This document shows, one piece after another, positions 1 to 8,727 of a DNA stretch of 64,000 nucleotides; the first letter of the stretch is position 1; each line of letters opens with the position of its first letter. The notes beneath the pieces are model-generated. The model searched no databases. It was given only the letters and a program-made list of their open reading frames with translations, and was not told the DNA's origin. Origin of the DNA: a virus; IMG/VR virus record IMGVR_UViG_3300043395_002432, positions 1 through 64,000 of that record, one strand, 5' to 3'. Both the position numbers and the translations under genes were made by a program.

Positions 1-49
1 CACGCTCCCGGCGACTCGTCCCCGCAGGAGGCGAGTCTTGACGCGATCC

Positions 50-631
50 CTACGACGCCACCCGAAAGCGAGGGCGCACGCCCGTGGGCTTTTGCGGGGT
101 CAGCGAGGTCTCGGGGAGCGGAGGGGGCGGGGGCTTCACCATGACCTCGGGGGTGGGCAGGGGGCGAGGGAGGGGAGCCTCAGCCTGGATCGGGGCGGGC
201 CGCACGGGAGGCGGAGCGGTGGCGACGAAGGAGGGGGGAGGAGGACGACGGAGGAGGTTCTGAAGCCCCTCTCGCTCAGGGATTTGGGCGATCCAGCCCC
301 CAGCGTAGAAATCCTTCGCCGTCCGCTCGAACCGCTCCACGCGGGGGATCGAATTCTGGGGAAGCCGGGGGACGTCGGGGTCGTTGACCACCAAGCGCCA
401 CGCGTCGACGCAGCGTTGCCATTGCCCGACGATCTCACGCGCCGTTGAGGAGATCGAGCCTCCTCCGCTCCCGAGCGAGCGATACTCCTTGCGGAGCGCG
501 TCGAGTCGGTCGAGCGCCTTCTCCAGATCCCATGCCAGGATCTGGCCGTTGTACACCCACGGACTCCAGCCGTGGCTGCGCGTCTTCTTGGGGAGGTCGT
601 CTCTCTCGCCGCTCATCTGCCCGGTTGCCAT
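50..631 (-). CDS. Hypothetical protein with proline-rich C-terminus
   Basis: 193 residues, no family recognised. The N-terminal two thirds look alpha-helical (Leu/Arg/Glu-rich, residues 30-75). The last 70 residues are strongly proline-rich with short PPPPP runs, which suggests an extended linker or binding tail. The ATG follows GGAG at a 5-nt spacing, and a promoter-like element lies just upstream (652-697). Function unknown. Confidence 0.75.
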   Translation of the reverse strand: MATGQMSGERDDLPKKTRSHGWSPWVYNGQILAWDLEKALDRLDALRKEYRSLGSGGGSISSTAREIVGQWQRCVDAWRLVVNDPDVPRLPQNSIPRVERFERTAKDFYAGGWIAQIPEREGLQNLLRRPPPPSFVATAPPPVRPAPIQAEAPLPRPLPTPEVMVKPPPPPLPETSLTPQKPTGVRPRFRVAS

Positions 632-651
632 GTACTCTCCGTTACCCCTTG

Positions 652-697
652 AACGTAGCCACGGCTCTCGCTGAACTTCGCTAAGAACGTGTCAAGA
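652..697 (-). promoter_or_regulatory. Promoter-like element, TTGACA-type orientation
   Basis: On the minus strand TTGACACGTTCTTAGCG is followed after about 19-20 nt by CTACGTT. It is a flipped copy of the recurring 17-bp element and lies 21 nt upstream of the ATG of the gene at 50-631. Confidence 0.5.
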
Positions 698-1081
698 CGG
701 ATGGGGCCGAGGAGGGGCAGGAAGGGGCGGATCAGAGCCACGGGATTGTCGGCGTTGGAGGCCCGACTCGACCTCACGAAGTAGAAACACTTATATCTCC
801 CATGCTCGCCCCCTGCGCCCCTCTCCCCCCACCGCTCTGCAAGGACTGCTCAGGTCGCTCCCCTCCCCAGCGCCGGAGCATGCACCCGGCGCTTCTCGAC
901 GAATTCGACTTCGCACCAAGAACGACGTCGACGAGCGACGTCGCGGGGTCTGTTGGTGCGCGAGCCAGTACGCCCCAGGCGGGCTGCGCTTGGTGGGTTC
1001 TTGGCATGGGGTGGGGATATAAGGATTTCTTCTTCGTGAGGTCGCTCACGGCGGTCTACGCCGACAATTGCCACGAACGAG
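698..1081. other. Intergenic stretch without a convincing gene
   Basis: About 380 bases with no open frame that has a ribosome site and normal codon use. It holds a GAATTCGACTTCG-type palindrome at 898-914, two CTTGGTG/CACCAAG copies (909, 991) and short inverted repeats such as GACGTCG. A small RNA is possible, but nothing in the sequence proves one. Confidence 0.4.
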
Positions 1082-1082
1082 A

Positions 1083-1112
1083 AAGGGGCCAGGGACTGCT
1101 CCCTGACCCCTT
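1083..1112 (-). terminator. Rho-independent terminator after the RNA ligase gene
   Basis: On the minus strand there is a 12-13 bp hairpin (AGGGGTCAGGGA pairing with TCCCTGGCCCCT) with a 4-nt loop, followed by TTTCTC. It lies 20 nt past the stop codon of the ligase gene. Confidence 0.7.
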
Positions 1113-1131
1113 CGCCTCAGACCTCAGGGGC

Positions 1132-2271
1132 TTAGCGGAGACCGCCCCCCATGAACCACGCCTTCGCCGCTGCTGTGACGTCGCCTGCGACCTGCTTCCA
1201 AGTCAGGCCACCCGCCTCCATCTCCAGCTTCGACTCCTTCTCGACGTCGGCCATGACCGCCTTGAGGAAGGGGCCGATCCCCTTCATGGAACGATCTCCG
1301 CCGACCTGCTGGAGCATCTGCTCGCAGCGGGCTGGGGTGACGAACATGGTGGCGAACTCGCTCACGCCAGCGGGCTTCTCGACCAGGGTCTTGACGGCAG
1401 CCGACGACGCCTTGACGCGGTGCTGCTCACCCTTCGCCTTGAAGCTCAGGCGGCGGAACACGGTCGTCCGCATGGCGACGAAGACCTCGTCGGCGTCCTC
1501 GTCGATCTTGAACGTCCGATCCTCCATCTCTGCGATCCCGGTCGGGTAGAAGACCAGACCCTCGCCCGCACCAAGTGCCGTCCCGTCGCTGATCGACGCG
1601 ACGTAGGGATCGACCTTCTCGATCTTCTCGATCTCGGCGTTGATCTTCTCGATCTCGGCGTTGGTCGAGGCGACGTTGACGAGGTTCAGGCGCACGCTCA
1701 GGTTCCCGTCCGCGAACTCGTACCAGGGGAGGACGCGCATGGGGAAGGGGTTCTCACCCTGCGGCTGGTCGGCGTTCGCCTTGATCCAGTCGAGGAACTT
1801 CTGGATCTGATCCGGCTCCACCAAGAGCAGGTCGTGAGGCTCGTCGTCCTCGTCGGGCTTGATCACCCGAATGGCGAAGACGTAGAACGCCGGGGGGAGC
1901 TTGGTGAGCGAGACGCCTCGCTGAATGCTGCCCCCCGCCCACTCGCCATAGATCACGACGACCGTCCCCTCCGGGTTGGTGATGCCGAGCGACAGCCCTG
2001 AAGACGCGAACGCTCGTGCGAAGCCGTAGTTATCGGCTTCGACGCTGACGTCGTTGCTCCGCGACTGCAGAGAGACGCTCCCGTCCGGGTTCAGCCGGAT
2101 CGCGGCATTGGTGCCGTGGAGCTTGATCTTGGCCTTGAAGGCCACCTCCTTGTCGAGCGGGAGGCCGATCCGCCGCACGTTGCCGAGGGTATGCTCCAGC
2201 CCCTCGATGCTGGGCCACGGGACGTGTCCCTTGGGCATGGTCTGAAGACGCGACTCGTCTGGGATGAACAT
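1132..2271 (-). CDS. RNA ligase (nucleotidyltransferase superfamily)
   Basis: 379 residues. Covalent nucleotidyltransferase motifs appear in order: motif I KLHGTN with the AMP-accepting lysine near residue 50, a motif III-like YGEWAG near residue 110, motif IV GEGLVFYP, and motif V FKAKGEQ near residue 275. Family knowledge: such ligases seal 3'-OH/5'-PO4 breaks in RNA, and in T4-like phages they repair tRNAs cut by host anticodon nucleases. No polynucleotide kinase is visible in the window. A repair role alongside the downstream tRNA block is inference. The ATG has an AGGAG site, and a promoter (2313-2373) and terminator make this a single-gene unit. Confidence 0.8.
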   Translation of the reverse strand: MFIPDESRLQTMPKGHVPWPSIEGLEHTLGNVRRIGLPLDKEVAFKAKIKLHGTNAAIRLNPDGSVSLQSRSNDVSVEADNYGFARAFASSGLSLGITNPEGTVVVIYGEWAGGSIQRGVSLTKLPPAFYVFAIRVIKPDEDDEPHDLLLVEPDQIQKFLDWIKANADQPQGENPFPMRVLPWYEFADGNLSVRLNLVNVASTNAEIEKINAEIEKIEKVDPYVASISDGTALGAGEGLVFYPTGIAEMEDRTFKIDEDADEVFVAMRTTVFRRLSFKAKGEQHRVKASSAAVKTLVEKPAGVSEFATMFVTPARCEQMLQQVGGDRSMKGIGPFLKAVMADVEKESKLEMEAGGLTWKQVAGDVTAAAKAWFMGGGLR

Positions 2272-2312
2272 GAAGGCTCCTGTGGAACGAATTCGATCTC
2301 GTTCGCCGGAGC

Positions 2313-2373
2313 AAGATAAGCCCTGGGAGGATCGAGTGAACGCCCCCAGGGTCGGCTTGACACGTTCTTGTCA
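2313..2373 (-). promoter_or_regulatory. Promoter: 17-bp repeat element plus TTATCTT box
   Basis: Minus strand GACAAGAACGTGTCAAG (2356-2372), then 37 nt, then TATCTT (2313-2318), upstream of the RNA ligase ATG. It overlaps the stop codon of the preceding gene. Confidence 0.6.
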
Positions 2374-3075
2374 GAGTTCCTCGACGTACCCGTCGACGGA
2401 GATATCGGTGGAGCCTCCGCCTGCAGCGTTCTTGTACTCTACGGTATTGGTGCCATCGTTCGGCATCCAGATCCGAAGCTGCGCCCCTGCACGAATGAGG
2501 CGGCTGTCGAAGGAGCCTCCGTTCGGACGGACGTAAGCGTTCTGCGACGTGGGGCTGACAGTGAGCAGGAATGCCTTCGCGGTGCTTGGTGCGGTGTTTG
2601 AGAGGGACACGTCCGTGTAGCTCGTCGCTGAGCCTCCAGAGAGCGCAAGGAAGAAGCTCTGCGTGGCCCAAGTCTCGTAGGTGCGCGTCCTTCCCATGCC
2701 CACGCAGAGGAAGGGGACAATGTCGCCGTTCCCGCCGTTCATGAAGCAGCCGATGCGCCGAAAGATCGTGTAGCCGCTCGGAAGCGTAGGGCTGGTCGAC
2801 GAGGTCGAGAGGAGCGAGGCGACGGCCCCCGAGGAGGGGTTTTTGACGACGTAGACGTGGTAGAAGGTCGCGCTCGCCTCTGTTCCCGTGTCCAGCCCAT
2901 TCGCCCCTGAGGAGGTCAGGCTCGCGGTGAGCGACGTAGACACCAAGATGTCGTCCACGTTGGTGGAATCCCGACACTCCCCGACAGAGATGGCGACCGC
3001 AGAAGCGGTCGAGTAGCTCAACGCCAGCCCCTCCACGGCCCCCTGGGGCATCGAGACTGCCCGCGTCGAGATCAC
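2371..3075 (-). CDS. Probable phage structural (tail-associated) protein
   Basis: 234 residues, rich in Ser, Thr, Gly and Ala with predicted beta strands, as in tail-fibre or decoration proteins. The stretch ATFYHVYVV resembles a common motif of phage tail proteins. It starts with GTG overlapping the upstream stop (GTGA), so translation is coupled to the gene at 3072-3998. No enzymatic motif. Structural role is inferred. Confidence 0.5.
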   Translation of the reverse strand: MISTRAVSMPQGAVEGLALSYSTASAVAISVGECRDSTNVDDILVSTSLTASLTSSGANGLDTGTEASATFYHVYVVKNPSSGAVASLLSTSSTSPTLPSGYTIFRRIGCFMNGGNGDIVPFLCVGMGRTRTYETWATQSFFLALSGGSATSYTDVSLSNTAPSTAKAFLLTVSPTSQNAYVRPNGGSFDSRLIRAGAQLRIWMPNDGTNTVEYKNAAGGGSTDISVDGYVEEL

Positions 3076-3998
3076 GCCACCACCTCAGGCTCCACCAAGA
3101 TCCACTCCTTCAGGGTGGGGAAGTACAGCGCCTCCCCCTCAAGGAACCTCGCCCCTTCAAGGATGGACTCTACCATCGCCTCCTCCAGATCAGCGGCTTG
3201 CGCGGCGTCAGGAGCGGGAGCGGCTGCGCTGGCTGCGAGCAGATCGAGGAAGTCCTCACCAAAGGAAAGCAGCCCTTCGGGAAGCTCAACGAGCCGAGCC
3301 TGAAGATCGACCCGATACGGAACCTGAACGTACTTGGTGCGATCCAGGCTCTCGTTCGTGTCCCGATAGTCCTTCTTGTGCTTCGGGCTACGGCGCCTGC
3401 CTGTCTCGTAGTCACGATGCTGCGTGTTCGCGTGCTTCCCTGCACCAGCCCCACCCCGCATCGTGTGCGCTGCCGCAATGGGGTTGAACGACGTGTGCTT
3501 CGGCTTCTTCTTGCCCTCGGTCATGTCCTCTTCCTCCCTTGCTCTCTGCTTAGCCACGAATACGCTTTCGATCACGGTGACTGTCCCACGCACCAAGATC
3601 TCTTCCGCGTGACTCATGAGGAGCCACTGATTCGGCTCCCAATACTGCTTGGCCCACTCTTCGGCGTCGTCCGGGCGAAACATGGCCTCCGTCCACCAAC
3701 CGCCGTCCGTTGTGAAGATCGTCCCTGTGACCTTCACCCGGTAGACATGCCGGTCGCCGTTGTGCCTACAGAAGCCCCTTCCGTTCAAAGGGCAGACGAA
3801 GACACAATCCAGCCTACTTGGTGCATCGGGAACGATCTCCTTCCGCACGCGCTCGAAGATCTCCTCGAGATCGGAGCGACGCGGACGAGCCTTCGGCACC
3901 TTGAACCCGATCTCGACCGGGTTGTCGGTGGCCCAATAGAACACCTCGCCCTTTACCTGCCGAAGCCCCGGTCGAGATTTCCTGTCAATCAGCTTCAT
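3072..3998 (-). CDS. Conserved hypothetical protein, 308 aa
   Basis: The N-terminal half (1-135) looks like a folded domain with FYWATDNP near the start, a Cys/His patch (VCPLNGRGFCRHNGD, about 69-83) that could bind metal, and several Trp residues. A basic, low-complexity middle (155-220) and an Ala-rich segment (255-275) look like linkers. It shares a transcript with the gene at 2371-3075. Family not recognised. Confidence 0.7.
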   Translation of the reverse strand: MKLIDRKSRPGLRQVKGEVFYWATDNPVEIGFKVPKARPRRSDLEEIFERVRKEIVPDAPSRLDCVFVCPLNGRGFCRHNGDRHVYRVKVTGTIFTTDGGWWTEAMFRPDDAEEWAKQYWEPNQWLLMSHAEEILVRGTVTVIESVFVAKQRAREEEDMTEGKKKPKHTSFNPIAAAHTMRGGAGAGKHANTQHRDYETGRRRSPKHKKDYRDTNESLDRTKYVQVPYRVDLQARLVELPEGLLSFGEDFLDLLAASAAAPAPDAAQAADLEEAMVESILEGARFLEGEALYFPTLKEWILVEPEVVA

Positions 3999-4047
3999 TT
4001 CGCCCTCTCTTCAGAGGTAGCGCGAAACGAATTCGAATGCACCCTCC

Positions 4048-4563
4048 TTAGAGGAGATCGAAGCGAACGCCGGTCTCGCGGAGCCAGATCTGAAGCTCCT
4101 CCTCCGAGGAGAACCAGCCGTCCTCCCGCAAGATCTGAACGATGGCTGGCCAATTCAGAGGGGCAGCCCCCTTCATCTTGGCATGGGCTGCCTTGACCTT
4201 CTCGGGCCTCAGGAAATTCGACCCTTGGACGAGGAGGCTCTTGTGAAAGAAGACTCCATGCGCTTGGGCGATCTTGGCCCAGGTATCGATCCGACGCATG
4301 AACTTCAAAGCAGAGTACATCCCGAAGCCTGGAAGCACGGGAAGCGCACCAAGAAGGGATCGGAGCCAAGGGCGCTCGGTCTGGCAGTAGATCCGCAAGA
4401 CCCAGAAGAGGCATACGTCCGACCACTCCTCTCGAATCCCCCGAAGGTCGCCCGCCCGGATCGCCTCCTTCAGCTCCTCTACCTCGAGACCGAGGAGCCG
4501 GTCGCTGACCCTGTTGAAGGTCTTGTCAAAGAGATACGCAAACGTGATCAAAGCTTCCTCCAC
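4048..4563 (-). CDS. MazG-like all-alpha NTP pyrophosphohydrolase (probable)
   Basis: 171 residues. Residues 28-48 carry ExxE (EELKE) followed 12-13 residues later by ExxD (EWSD), the MazG/dUTPase metal-binding pattern in a helical context. Family knowledge: these enzymes hydrolyse (d)NTPs to NMP and PPi and are common in phage nucleotide pools. The rest of the protein is not diagnostic. A palindrome (4027-4041) separates it from the next gene. Confidence 0.5.
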   Translation of the reverse strand: MEEALITFAYLFDKTFNRVSDRLLGLEVEELKEAIRAGDLRGIREEWSDVCLFWVLRIYCQTERPWLRSLLGALPVLPGFGMYSALKFMRRIDTWAKIAQAHGVFFHKSLLVQGSNFLRPEKVKAAHAKMKGAAPLNWPAIVQILREDGWFSSEEELQIWLRETGVRFDLL

Positions 4564-4633
4564 GAAGAAGGGGACGCCCCGCAGGACGTCCCCTCAGTAT
4601 CCACCGCCGACCGAGCGGATCGTCAAGATCCGG

Positions 4634-5887
4634 CTAAGGCTGGCGAAGCTGCAAAACCGTGCGCGCAATGTCCCGCAGGAGTGAATTGAGGCGCACGTCA
4701 TTCGCCACCCGCTCAAGCTCCTCCGAGCTGAGATTGTTCACCAAATCGGTCGCCCGAGGAAGAACCAGCGCAATGGCGTCGACGATCAGATCCCAAGCCT
4801 CCTTGAGCGGGGGCGGGGTCAAAGGACGGGGGACGGGCAGCCGGGGCTGGAAGGGCGAACGAATCTCGATCTTCGGCTCGGGCTTCTCCTCGGGCTTCTC
4901 CTTGGACTCGGACTCGGGCCTGACCTCGGACTCGGCCTCGGGCTTGACCTCGGGCTTGCTCTCGGGCTTGCTCTCGGGCTTCGGCTCCGCCTTCGGAAGG
5001 ATCGCCATTGGTGCCGCGACTATGCCCCTCGTCGCCCGATCCGGGGGAGGCGGGAACCACGCACGACGCGGAGGCTCGACCTTCACCGACTTCTCCTCGA
5101 CCTTAGGTGGGATCTCAGCCGGGATCGACGTGTCCAACATGGCTTCGATGAACGTCAGCCCTTTTGCGACGACCTGCCTGATCTGCCGCGTGATCGCGTC
5201 CGGGTAGGTCGCCCCCTCCACCAACAGCGCGACAGCAGGGATCACCTCCAAGACCTTCCACAGCTCAGCCCGCACCCTCGTCCGATCTGACAGCCCATGC
5301 GTCGCCATTGGTGCGAGGAGCGCGCAGATCTCGTCAAGGAGGCGAATTCGAACGAGGCTGGCAACGAATTCGATTGCGTCGTCGAGCGCGGCTGCCGTGC
5401 GGAAGGGAGGCAGGAACGCCTCATCCTCCTCGTCCCGATTCCGCATGGGGAACGACACCTCGAGCGGAGAAGGCAGGCGAACGTACTCGGCCATTGCGGC
5501 TTCGTCCGCGAACAGCTTGGGGTGGGAGGCGGGAAAGAGCGTCCTGCGCCGTCCTGCGTGAGACCCGAGCTTCACGCACCAACGCCCGTCGACGTAGCTG
5601 TACCCGTGGACGTCGAAGACCGCCTTGATCCCGAACAGGGGATGGCCCGCCTCAATGTCCGCGAGGTACTCCAAGAAGGTGCGATACCGGTACGCGACCG
5701 AATACCGAATGAAGCGATCCCACGTCATGCGCCGATCAGACGGCACCAAGCCCGTCTTCATCGCTTGGTGCGCCCGATACAGCATCGCCGTGGTCAGCTT
5801 GGCAGGAACGCCCTCGATCCGAGTCAGGCGCTCTCGAACCTCCTCCTTGTCGAAGAGGGGCGGAAGGGGGGGGAGAATTTCAGCCAT
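4634..5887 (-). CDS. Hypothetical protein with Lys-Pro-Glu repeat linker
   Basis: 417 residues. An N-terminal domain (1-285) is rich in aromatic and aliphatic residues. Then comes a repetitive KPESKPE-type linker (about 300-345) and a C-terminal helical domain. The start at 5887 was chosen over upstream ATGs because it follows AAGGAGG at 5 nt and overlaps the previous stop by 8 nt. Two GAATTCG-type sites (5342, 5363) lie within the frame and are read as IEF and RIR. Function unknown. Confidence 0.7.
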   Translation of the reverse strand: MAEILPPLPPLFDKEEVRERLTRIEGVPAKLTTAMLYRAHQAMKTGLVPSDRRMTWDRFIRYSVAYRYRTFLEYLADIEAGHPLFGIKAVFDVHGYSYVDGRWCVKLGSHAGRRRTLFPASHPKLFADEAAMAEYVRLPSPLEVSFPMRNRDEEDEAFLPPFRTAAALDDAIEFVASLVRIRLLDEICALLAPMATHGLSDRTRVRAELWKVLEVIPAVALLVEGATYPDAITRQIRQVVAKGLTFIEAMLDTSIPAEIPPKVEEKSVKVEPPRRAWFPPPPDRATRGIVAAPMAILPKAEPKPESKPESKPEVKPEAESEVRPESESKEKPEEKPEPKIEIRSPFQPRLPVPRPLTPPPLKEAWDLIVDAIALVLPRATDLVNNLSSEELERVANDVRLNSLLRDIARTVLQLRQP

Positions 5888-6455
5888 TGCGGCCTCCTTG
5901 TGAGTCGAGAAATGCCTTAATGCGTTCCCCACCTCTGGGGTTCTTGAGATTGAAGATCGGGATCTGGTGCGCGCAAGCGATCCGAAGCGCCTGCCCCGTG
6001 CCGCCCGTCTCTTTGGTGATCTGCTCAAGGGTCTCAGCGCCATCTGCCGTCCAGCAGATCACCATTCGCACCGGGTCGGGAGCTGACACCGGAAACGGCC
6101 CCAGGATCTGATGGCTGTTCCTGGCCTGTAAAAGCGCCACCGTGCCGCGAAGGCTCGCACCTACGGGATGATGCTGAAGCATGACTTGGTGCGCCTCCTG
6201 TGAGGGTTCTGCGCGCTTGACAGCCCCGTCGTGACGACCGTTGAAGCCTGGGAAGGGAAGGTATAGCTCCAGATACCGCGAGACCTCTGCTGCACCAACT
6301 TCCCCGCGCACCCCGATCTCGAACGCCGAGTCCGCACCGCGAGCCGCACCAGAACGACAGAGCCACTTCAACTGCACCAAGCGGGCAGCCATCTTCGCCA
6401 TGAGGTGCAACGCCTCCTCAGGCGTCTCCCGCGATCCGATCCCAGCGTACTTCAT
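5880..6455 (-). CDS. SLOG-family (DprA-like) nucleotide-binding protein
   Basis: 191 residues. GIGSRETP at residues 5-12 and CRSGAARGAD near 33-42 match the SLOG/Rossmann fold of DprA and related phage proteins. Later segments (ICWTADG, GGTGQALRIA) fit the same fold. Family knowledge: SLOG proteins bind nucleotide-derived ligands or DNA, and the phage role is unclear. The ATG at 6455 overlaps the upstream stop as TGATG and has GGGAG 5 nt away, so I prefer it to the GTG codons just before. Confidence 0.7.
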   Translation of the reverse strand: MKYAGIGSRETPEEALHLMAKMAARLVQLKWLCRSGAARGADSAFEIGVRGEVGAAEVSRYLELYLPFPGFNGRHDGAVKRAEPSQEAHQVMLQHHPVGASLRGTVALLQARNSHQILGPFPVSAPDPVRMVICWTADGAETLEQITKETGGTGQALRIACAHQIPIFNLKNPRGGERIKAFLDSQGGRNG

Positions 6456-7063
6456 CACCACTCCCGCGTCGGGGCGTACCCGAACGAAGCATGGAGGCGC
6501 TCCTCCCTCGCTCGCTCGACGTCACTCTTCTGCGCTTCCCTGTTGCGTGCGTACCGCTGCCCCCTCGAGATCGAACGAAGGCGCGTACTCTTCATGCGCT
6601 TCACCAAGTACCTCGGCTGCTCCCGCGAAGGGTCGAAGTACCAGACCTCCTTCGGCTCGATCTCGAGCAGCCGGTAGAGCCACCCCTCCGCATGCGCGAC
6701 CGCATGCCCGAGGCTCCGAAGGTTCCGACCGAGCGGACGGTCAAGGTAATGCAGCACCGTCTTGGTGGCCTTCCGAATCTTCCACCACCAACGACCGCTT
6801 CCCTCGAAGGGCTGAAAGACCTCGATCCAGTAGCGAATTCCCTCATGGTGGTAGACCCCAACGAGAGAGGCGGTCACGCCCCGCTTGTAGCCCGGAGGGA
6901 TCTCTCCCCCAACCTCCTCGTACACGATCCCAAGCGGGGTCTGAGCGCGAAGCCACCCAGGCCGCTCACTGAGGGTGCCTTGCCCAACGACCGTACACGC
7001 GAGGGGCTTTGAGGGGAGGGGACTTCTCCCGGTAGAACTCTTTTGCGTCGTCGAAGTCGGCAC
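6455..7063 (-). CDS. Hypothetical protein, 202 aa
   Basis: Basic protein with a Trp/Tyr-rich core (YWIEVF, GRWWWKI) and a highly basic C-terminus (RLRSISRGQRYARNR), perhaps nucleic-acid binding. The GTG start with AAGGTG implies a 98-nt overlap with the upstream gene. An internal start is possible. Family not recognised. Confidence 0.55.
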   Translation of the reverse strand: MPTSTTQKSSTGRSPLPSKPLACTVVGQGTLSERPGWLRAQTPLGIVYEEVGGEIPPGYKRGVTASLVGVYHHEGIRYWIEVFQPFEGSGRWWWKIRKATKTVLHYLDRPLGRNLRSLGHAVAHAEGWLYRLLEIEPKEVWYFDPSREQPRYLVKRMKSTRLRSISRGQRYARNREAQKSDVERAREERLHASFGYAPTREW

Positions 7064-7610
7064 GATGCACCTTTGACTGAGCGTAGTCGATGAGAATGCG
7101 CGGCTTCCGCCCCGCTTTCAGAGATTCCTTCATCTCTTCGAAGAGGGCGGGGGCGCGCTGATCCGAGAGCCGAGGCTCCATGTCGCCGTCGATGAAGATC
7201 CAGTGAAAGAGATTCTCCGTGATCTCCCAGCCCGAGACGTTCTTCGAAGGCTTCTCCCGGTAGAGATACACCTCAATGCTCCACCGCTCCTCCATGCGAA
7301 CACCGGGCCACCAACCCTGGGCGTTCCAGCGATCAATGTCGTTCCGAATCGCCTCCGCCTCCTCGTCGTCCCCGTTCCCGTCCGCGAACCGCTCGCCGTC
7401 ATTGGTGAGGTCGTTCCATGTAGGGATCTTGGTGTCACGGAACGCCACCCACACAGGGGACTTCTCCATCGATGCCTGCACCAAGATCTGCCGAGGCTGC
7501 CTCTCCGAAGCCTTCGGATCAGGAAACCGACCCGAGAACCTCCAAGTAGAGACCTTCCCCAACCCCACGTCGTAGCGCCCCTTCTTCGTCTCCCATTCTG
7601 TCGTGAGCAT
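6966..7610 (-). CDS. Hypothetical protein, 214 aa
   Basis: Acidic, soluble protein with no recognised family. A clear GAGGAGAACGC ribosome site precedes the ATG. It opens an apparent operon reading through the SLOG protein to the MazG-like gene. Confidence 0.65.
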   Translation of the reverse strand: MLTTEWETKKGRYDVGLGKVSTWRFSGRFPDPKASERQPRQILVQASMEKSPVWVAFRDTKIPTWNDLTNDGERFADGNGDDEEAEAIRNDIDRWNAQGWWPGVRMEERWSIEVYLYREKPSKNVSGWEITENLFHWIFIDGDMEPRLSDQRAPALFEEMKESLKAGRKPRILIDYAQSKVHRADFDDAKEFYREKSPPLKAPRVYGRWARHPQ

Positions 7611-7657
7611 GCGTTCTCCTCAGAGGAGAGGTAAGCGTCGGGGAGAAAAAGCACAAG

Positions 7658-7692
7658 AGGGGAGACGAATTCGACTTCGTCTCCCCCCCGCC
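7658..7692 (-). terminator. Terminator whose stem contains the dispersed palindrome
   Basis: Minus strand GGGGGAGACGAA pairs with TTCGTCTCCCC around a short loop, followed by TCTTGTGCTTTTTC. The upper stem is a copy of the CGAAGTCGAATTCG family. It lies directly after the stop at 7697. Confidence 0.7.
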
Positions 7693-7696
7693 GAGA

Positions 7697-8680
7697 TCAG
7701 AAGATCATGGCCGGGTTCTTCGCGTAGAATCCCGAGGCGAAGCCCTTGTTCAGCTCGCAGGCTGCGCTGAAGGCGACCCCCTGGAGCGCCTTCTCGATCT
7801 GGCCCTTGCACCAGTCGAGCTTGCCAGCCCGACCGATCCCGATCTCCTGCCCCTTGATCCGGGGCTTGACGATCACCTTCGGCGGATCGCTGCTGTCGAA
7901 GTCGACCCGGTCGACGCTGATCTTGGACTTGGGCGTCGACAGCCGGATCTCGACGTCGAAGTCCACGTCGAGCTTGGTTCCCCCGACGTTGCCCTCGGCC
8001 TTGACCTGCGCCTTCACGCCCCCCGGCTGCCCCTGAGCGCGGGAGATCGCCCAGGTGAAGCCCCCGTTCCGGGCAGCGACGACCCGAGCCTCCTGCCGGT
8101 TCAGGGCGTTGGCGAGCTGCGCCCCAGCCCCACGCGGCCCCGCCGAGCTGGTGAAGTCGCCCACGATCCCCTGCGCCTCCTTCGTGAGGTAGGCGCGGTA
8201 CGCGGCGACATTCGTCGCCTTGAGGATCGGGCTGTGGTCGAACTCGAGGGTGCGCGGAGCCACCCCCTCCTTCTCCCCGATCTTGCCGATGCTACGCAGG
8301 AAGCCCACCAAGGTCGCCTCCCACTCCTGCGGCCCGGTCTTCTCGGGGGCGAACGCGCCCGCCGTGTAGACCGCGTTGGAGTTCGGGACGCGCCGCAGGA
8401 CGCCGTCAGCGTCGACCCGAGCCGGGTACACGCCCAGCCTGTGCCATCCCGAGTCGTCAGGCTCCGACGCGCTGCCTGAGTCCCCGAAGGCGTAGCTCAT
8501 GACGAGGTCAGTGAAGACCTCGGTGACCTTGCCCCCGACGAGGAGGGCGATGCTGAAGCTCATGCCCCAGCAATTGCCCGATTCGTCCCTGACGACCTCC
8601 ACGATGGTGGAGGTGGCCTGACGCGACGAATTCGACTTCGCCTCGACCTTCGTCTCGACCTTCGTGCTGACCTTCGGCAT
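7697..8680 (-). CDS. Hypothetical protein, 327 aa
   Basis: Single-gene unit with its own promoter (8728-8787) and terminator. The N-terminus is Lys/Val/Thr-rich with a palindrome copy (8628-8642) read as KSNSS. The C-terminal third has alternating hydrophobic strands (LDVDFDVEIRL). It may be a virion or abundant soluble protein. Family not recognised. Confidence 0.65.
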   Translation of the reverse strand: MPKVSTKVETKVEAKSNSSRQATSTIVEVVRDESGNCWGMSFSIALLVGGKVTEVFTDLVMSYAFGDSGSASEPDDSGWHRLGVYPARVDADGVLRRVPNSNAVYTAGAFAPEKTGPQEWEATLVGFLRSIGKIGEKEGVAPRTLEFDHSPILKATNVAAYRAYLTKEAQGIVGDFTSSAGPRGAGAQLANALNRQEARVVAARNGGFTWAISRAQGQPGGVKAQVKAEGNVGGTKLDVDFDVEIRLSTPKSKISVDRVDFDSSDPPKVIVKPRIKGQEIGIGRAGKLDWCKGQIEKALQGVAFSAACELNKGFASGFYAKNPAMIF

Positions 8681-8727
8681 CTTGGCTCCTGTGAAGCGGG
8701 AGGGTTCGTCTGTCTCCGCGCCCCTCC

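Noticed and set aside
774-1049. Minus-strand 91-codon frame in the 632-1131 gap
   Set aside because: GTG start without a ribosome site, odd composition and no family. Kept only as an unexplained gap.
802-2001. Long plus-strand open frame opposite the RNA ligase
   Set aside because: It is the antisense shadow of a clear ligase gene, has no ribosome site, and shows no family. Similar long plus-strand frames opposite 4634-5887, the clamp gene and the tail genes were left out for the same reason.
2356-2372. TTGACA on the plus strand as a plus-strand promoter
   Set aside because: At this and similar sites there is no -10 box or gene on the plus strand downstream. The minus-strand box at fixed spacing fits better.
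4634-5887. Start at 6043 giving 469 residues
   Set aside because: The upstream extension is antisense-like and basic, overlaps the SLOG gene deeply, and lacks a ribosome site. The ATG at 5887 has AAGGAGG.
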